Positions 24,801-26,128 of a stretch of 26,128 nucleotides of DNA are shown here, in pieces. The DNA lies in assembly GCA_023415835.1 (NCBI GenBank), contig JAEZJK010000057.1, positions 1-26,128 of the forward strand, written 5' to 3'. Origin of the DNA: Bacillota bacterium (GTDB lineage Bacteria; Bacillota; UBA4882; UBA8346). The translations under genes were made by a program, and so were the position numbers. Each line of letters starts with the position of its first letter. Position 1 is the stretch's first letter. Under the pieces are notes generated by a model. That model was not told the origin of the DNA. It saw only the letters and a program-made list of their open reading frames with translations, and ran no database searches.

Positions 24801-24926
24801 CAAATTAAATTTCGGCATTAAGGTTAACGGTAAGTTGTTGTACCCGATAAAACCGAAGAGCAAGAACACCACTAGGATCATGCTCATCATCACCGGCCGT
24901 TTTATGGAAAGATCGGATAAAAACAT
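21828..24926 (-). CDS. RND (HAE1-type) efflux pump, inner-membrane subunit
   Basis: A 1032-residue protein with AcrB-like two-fold architecture: one helix, a large periplasmic loop, six helices, then the same again. Landmarks are SIKRPVMMSMILVVFL at 7-22, FVPSQDAGNL at 558-567 opening the second half and VPFDFVP before it. In AcrB, protons pass via D407, D408 and K940. Here TM4 reads GVLVANSVVVLENI, giving A405 and N406, and TM10 reads GMVVNNAILILDY, giving N928. K958 and S965 stand at the R971 and T978 positions. Asn at the last two relay sites is seen, to my recollection, in some related RND pumps, but Ala at the D407 site is unusual. GGGGAGG precedes the ATG. Substrates are unknown. Confidence 0.93.
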   Translation of the reverse strand: MFLSDLSIKRPVMMSMILVVFLLFGFIGYNNLPLTLMPKFNLPVVTVQTVYAGSGPLEVESQITKKIEDEVAALSLIEKITSYSMENVSIVMLQFDFGKDENVALREVKDKIDQILNDLPDGADQPIVQKVDISETPIMNIVMDADLPATELYTLADNKVKDRLSQVKGVGKVDVIGGEEREIRVELDKRVVYENSLSLSQLAGIIGAANLDMPGGNLKEAGQEYSVRLMGEIPTLEALRNLNVSTSTGTKKLWQLADVKDSIKEVRQRVTYTNNQTKQRNANSVLLTVVKNPLGNTVETVDAITKILPEIEQELGNGISLNVVSEQGTYVKDTAGDAFGNIYQGIILTSLILLLFLHDLRSTMIVAISMPMSIIPTFMVMNLLGISLNSVSLMGLSTASGVLVANSVVVLENIFRRRSLGEDRKQAAALGTAEVTTAVIASTLTNIIVFLPIGTMPGLAGLMLKDLALTVTIATLFSIIASFTVTPMLAALILPDAIGEKKRFGVAFDRFFKSFENAYRKLLDIILASKKQSKMVIVVTILLFIGSMLLFAKVPFDFVPSQDAGNLKIVAELPLGYDLTETARLLQRIEDRTKKHQEVVSLLTTLGKESDLNQGVNLASLGVKLVDKEDRKLSDKEIAALLTKELSDLPNVKIKVSAVSGFTSSGSSAPVDFYLRGQNIDKLEKYADLLLAKLKTIPGLMNIDTSTRPGKPEITIYPDRTRMTEAGVTMQELAVLIRASLEGVEVTKYKESGNEYDIRVVLNKESIPSYEELQNLPVYTKKGTLPISHFAELKFTGGYNKIMHTDKFTTIEFTADTLPGYALGDITKVVNQAIEELNLPSGYQLKWAGFADMMYETLGNMAFALTLAIILTFMLLAATVENFSQPLLILATVPLCMIGVAIALVTTGTTLSIMAMFSVVMLVGMVVNNAILILDYTNQLRGQGMDLHSALLEACPAKLMAIIMSNLAAILGMLPMAMAIGGAGAEMRQPLGIVTIGGIVSSTVLTLVVIPAVENLIGQNRGAKKNEGLPLR

Positions 24927-24962
24927 AAAAGTATGTCCTCCCCTGATTTTTGACGGTGAAAA

Positions 24963-26006
24963 TCACGAATTGATAATGTTGACTTTGGTCTGGTCCGTCA
25001 CCATTGTATTCCCTTCGGTGATGATGAACTCACCCGGTTTTAGGCCATATTTTACTTCAATCAATGCTCCCTGCTCTTTTCCCGCCATAATTTCCCGTTT
25101 GACGGCCTTTCCATTATTGACAACATAGACAAAACGCTTGCCGTCTTCATCAACGAGATTCTTTCTTCGGACTACAACTGCCTGATCGTTATTATAGGTT
25201 TGGATTGAAATATCAGCCGTAATGCCGCTGGTCAAAACCTTAGTTGAGTTCTTAAATAGGGCCTTTACTTCAAATGCTTTTTTACTGCCGTCCATAATCT
25301 GACTCACTTGAAAGACTGAGCCTTCCACCGTTTTACCATCCCATTCCAAAGTGACTCTTTGGCCAACTTTAATTTGATCTACCTCTTTGGAGGAGGCCCA
25401 AATCTCCGCTTCGACCAGATCCAGGTTGGAAACGGTAAACAAAGGAGTACCGGGGTTTACATTATCGGTAGGCTTGACATTCAACTGGGTGATATAACCA
25501 CTCAACGGTGCTTTCACCCGTAACGCGTCATCCGTCGTATTCAGATTGGCCCGCGTAACCTCAAAATTGGTACGGGCAGAATCCAGTTCTTGTTTGGAGA
25601 TTACCCCTTCCTTATACATCTGTTCCATCCGCCGGTAGGTCGCCTCGGCCAATTCATAACTGGCTTTTAATTGATAGTACTGCGTTGTTTGATTGTTTTG
25701 CGGAAAAGAAACGACAGTTTGATTTTCCCGAACATAATCCCCGACATTAAAATAGACGTCTTGAACGACATCAGAGATTCTGGCATATCGGACCGCTTCG
25801 GAACGAGCCCTCAATGTAGCTGAATATTTTAGAACCGCTGCAAAATCACCGGTCCTAACCTCTTCAATTTTTACTGGGACCCCATTCTCCCGGTGGAGCT
25901 CTTCCATGCTTTTAAAACCCGTTTCTTGTTTTTTACCAAAAATACAACCGGTAAGTGATACTAAAGAAAGAATTAATATAGTTAAAATGGCTTTTTTCAA
26001 AAACAT
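24963..26006 (-). CDS. RND efflux adaptor lipoprotein (membrane fusion protein)
   Basis: About 347 residues. The N-terminus MFLKKAILTILILSL ends in the lipobox LTGC (Cys21), so the protein is lipid-anchored. It then shows beta-barrel, lipoyl-like halves (ARISDVVQDVYFNVGDYV and APLSGYITQLNVKPTDNVN) around a short coiled-coil hairpin (about 110-155, EATYRRMEQMYKEGVISKQE). This order is typical of MFPs that bridge an RND pump and TolC in the periplasm. The open frame extends upstream to 26075 and includes two more ATGs, but they lie inside the palindromic operator DNA; the ATG at 26006 starts the signal peptide directly. None of the starts has a good ribosome site, so the start is the weakest point. 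First gene of the efflux operon. Confidence 0.9.
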   Translation of the reverse strand: MFLKKAILTILILSLVSLTGCIFGKKQETGFKSMEELHRENGVPVKIEEVRTGDFAAVLKYSATLRARSEAVRYARISDVVQDVYFNVGDYVRENQTVVSFPQNNQTTQYYQLKASYELAEATYRRMEQMYKEGVISKQELDSARTNFEVTRANLNTTDDALRVKAPLSGYITQLNVKPTDNVNPGTPLFTVSNLDLVEAEIWASSKEVDQIKVGQRVTLEWDGKTVEGSVFQVSQIMDGSKKAFEVKALFKNSTKVLTSGITADISIQTYNNDQAVVVRRKNLVDEDGKRFVYVVNNGKAVKREIMAGKEQGALIEVKYGLKPGEFIITEGNTMVTDQTKVNIINS

Positions 26007-26039
26007 GGTTATAAATTTAATTAAGTAACCTCTATTCAA

Positions 26040-26051
26040 GAACATATGTTC
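26040..26051. promoter_or_regulatory. GAACATATGTTC palindrome, LexA-box-like or local repressor operator
   Basis: A perfect 12-base palindrome between the efflux adaptor gene and the divergent gene. It equals the core of the Bacillus LexA/DinR box (GAAC-N4-GTTC). It could equally be the operator of a TetR-type regulator encoded by the divergent gene. Confidence 0.6.
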
Positions 26052-26069
26052 ATGGTAATATCTTGATGA

Positions 26070-26081
26070 GAACATTTGTTC
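26070..26081. promoter_or_regulatory. GAACATTTGTTC near-palindrome, second site
   Basis: The same GAAC-N4-GTTC pattern, 30 bases centre-to-centre from the first site, about three DNA turns, so both face roughly the same side. It abuts the ribosome site of the divergent gene. Confidence 0.6.
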
Positions 26082-26094
26082 GGAGGTTAATAAA

Positions 26095-26128
26095 ATGCAT
26101 AAAACTAAAACCGTTCTAAAGAAACGAA
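26095..26128 (+). CDS. Start of a divergent gene, probably the efflux regulator
   Basis: GGAGG at 26082-26086 precedes an ATG at 26095, and the window ends after eleven codons reading MHKTKTVLKKR. A basic N-terminus next to an efflux operon and two palindromes would suit a TetR-family regulator, but too little is visible to name it. Confidence 0.45.
   Translation, partial: MHKTKTVLKKR

Overview
The window looks like chromosomal DNA from a diderm (two-membrane), probably endospore-forming member of the Firmicutes. A Spo0E-type phosphatase points to a sporulation phosphorelay. AGGAGG-type ribosome sites, GTG and TTG starts and AT-rich intergenic DNA fit a low-to-mid GC Firmicute. A TolC channel, an RND pump with its lipoprotein adaptor and a PagL-like lipid A deacylase argue for an outer membrane carrying LPS. 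Negativicutes or Hydrogenispora-like lineages would fit, but the genus cannot be told from sequence alone. No rRNA, tRNA, CRISPR array, prophage or intact insertion sequence was seen.

Layout, with almost everything on the minus strand. (1) 1-415: N-terminal part of a DeoR-family repressor with a promoter overlapped by repeat operators. (2) 1048-6170: a carboxylate or sugar-acid uptake and catabolism cluster: GntR/FadR-type regulator, enolase-superfamily dehydratase, and the TRAP transporter DctP-DctQ-DctM. The dehydratase leader is tandemly duplicated and shares palindromes with the regulator's own upstream region. (3) 6332-7342: an MFS-like gene remnant, a small membrane protein and a Spo0E-like protein. 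(4) 7526-12574: a nucleoside-scavenging region: IunH-type nucleoside hydrolase, then two tandem modules, each a YeiL-like Crp/Fnr regulator followed by a BMP/PnrA-type nucleoside-binding protein. No ABC permease or ATPase is present. (5) 12991-17635: aldose 1-epimerase, a Cys-rich DUF3795 protein, a WYL-domain regulator overlapping a FlaR-like P-loop kinase, a stretch of decayed gene fragments, and an HD-domain protein. (6) 17741-19393: a secreted GHL10-type glycosidase-like protein flanked by inverted 37-bp repeats. (7) 19723-26006: an envelope cluster: PagL-like deacylase, TolC, RND pump and adaptor. A divergent gene begins at 26095, and two GAAC-N4-GTTC palindromes lie in the shared control region.

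How the parts work together: in (2), extracytoplasmic DctP hands a carboxylate to DctQM, the dehydratase starts its breakdown, and the GntR protein probably senses the acid. In (4), the BMP proteins would capture nucleosides and IunH would split them to base and ribose. In (7), adaptor, pump and channel form a tripartite efflux system whose inner-membrane pump lacks the usual TM4 proton-relay aspartates.

The least ordinary observations are the tandem regulator-BMP modules without a transporter, the RND pump with altered proton-relay positions, the PagL-like protein in a putative spore-former, the duplicated promoter-leader, and the LexA-box-like sites in front of the efflux operon. All family assignments come from reading motifs by eye; no database search was possible.
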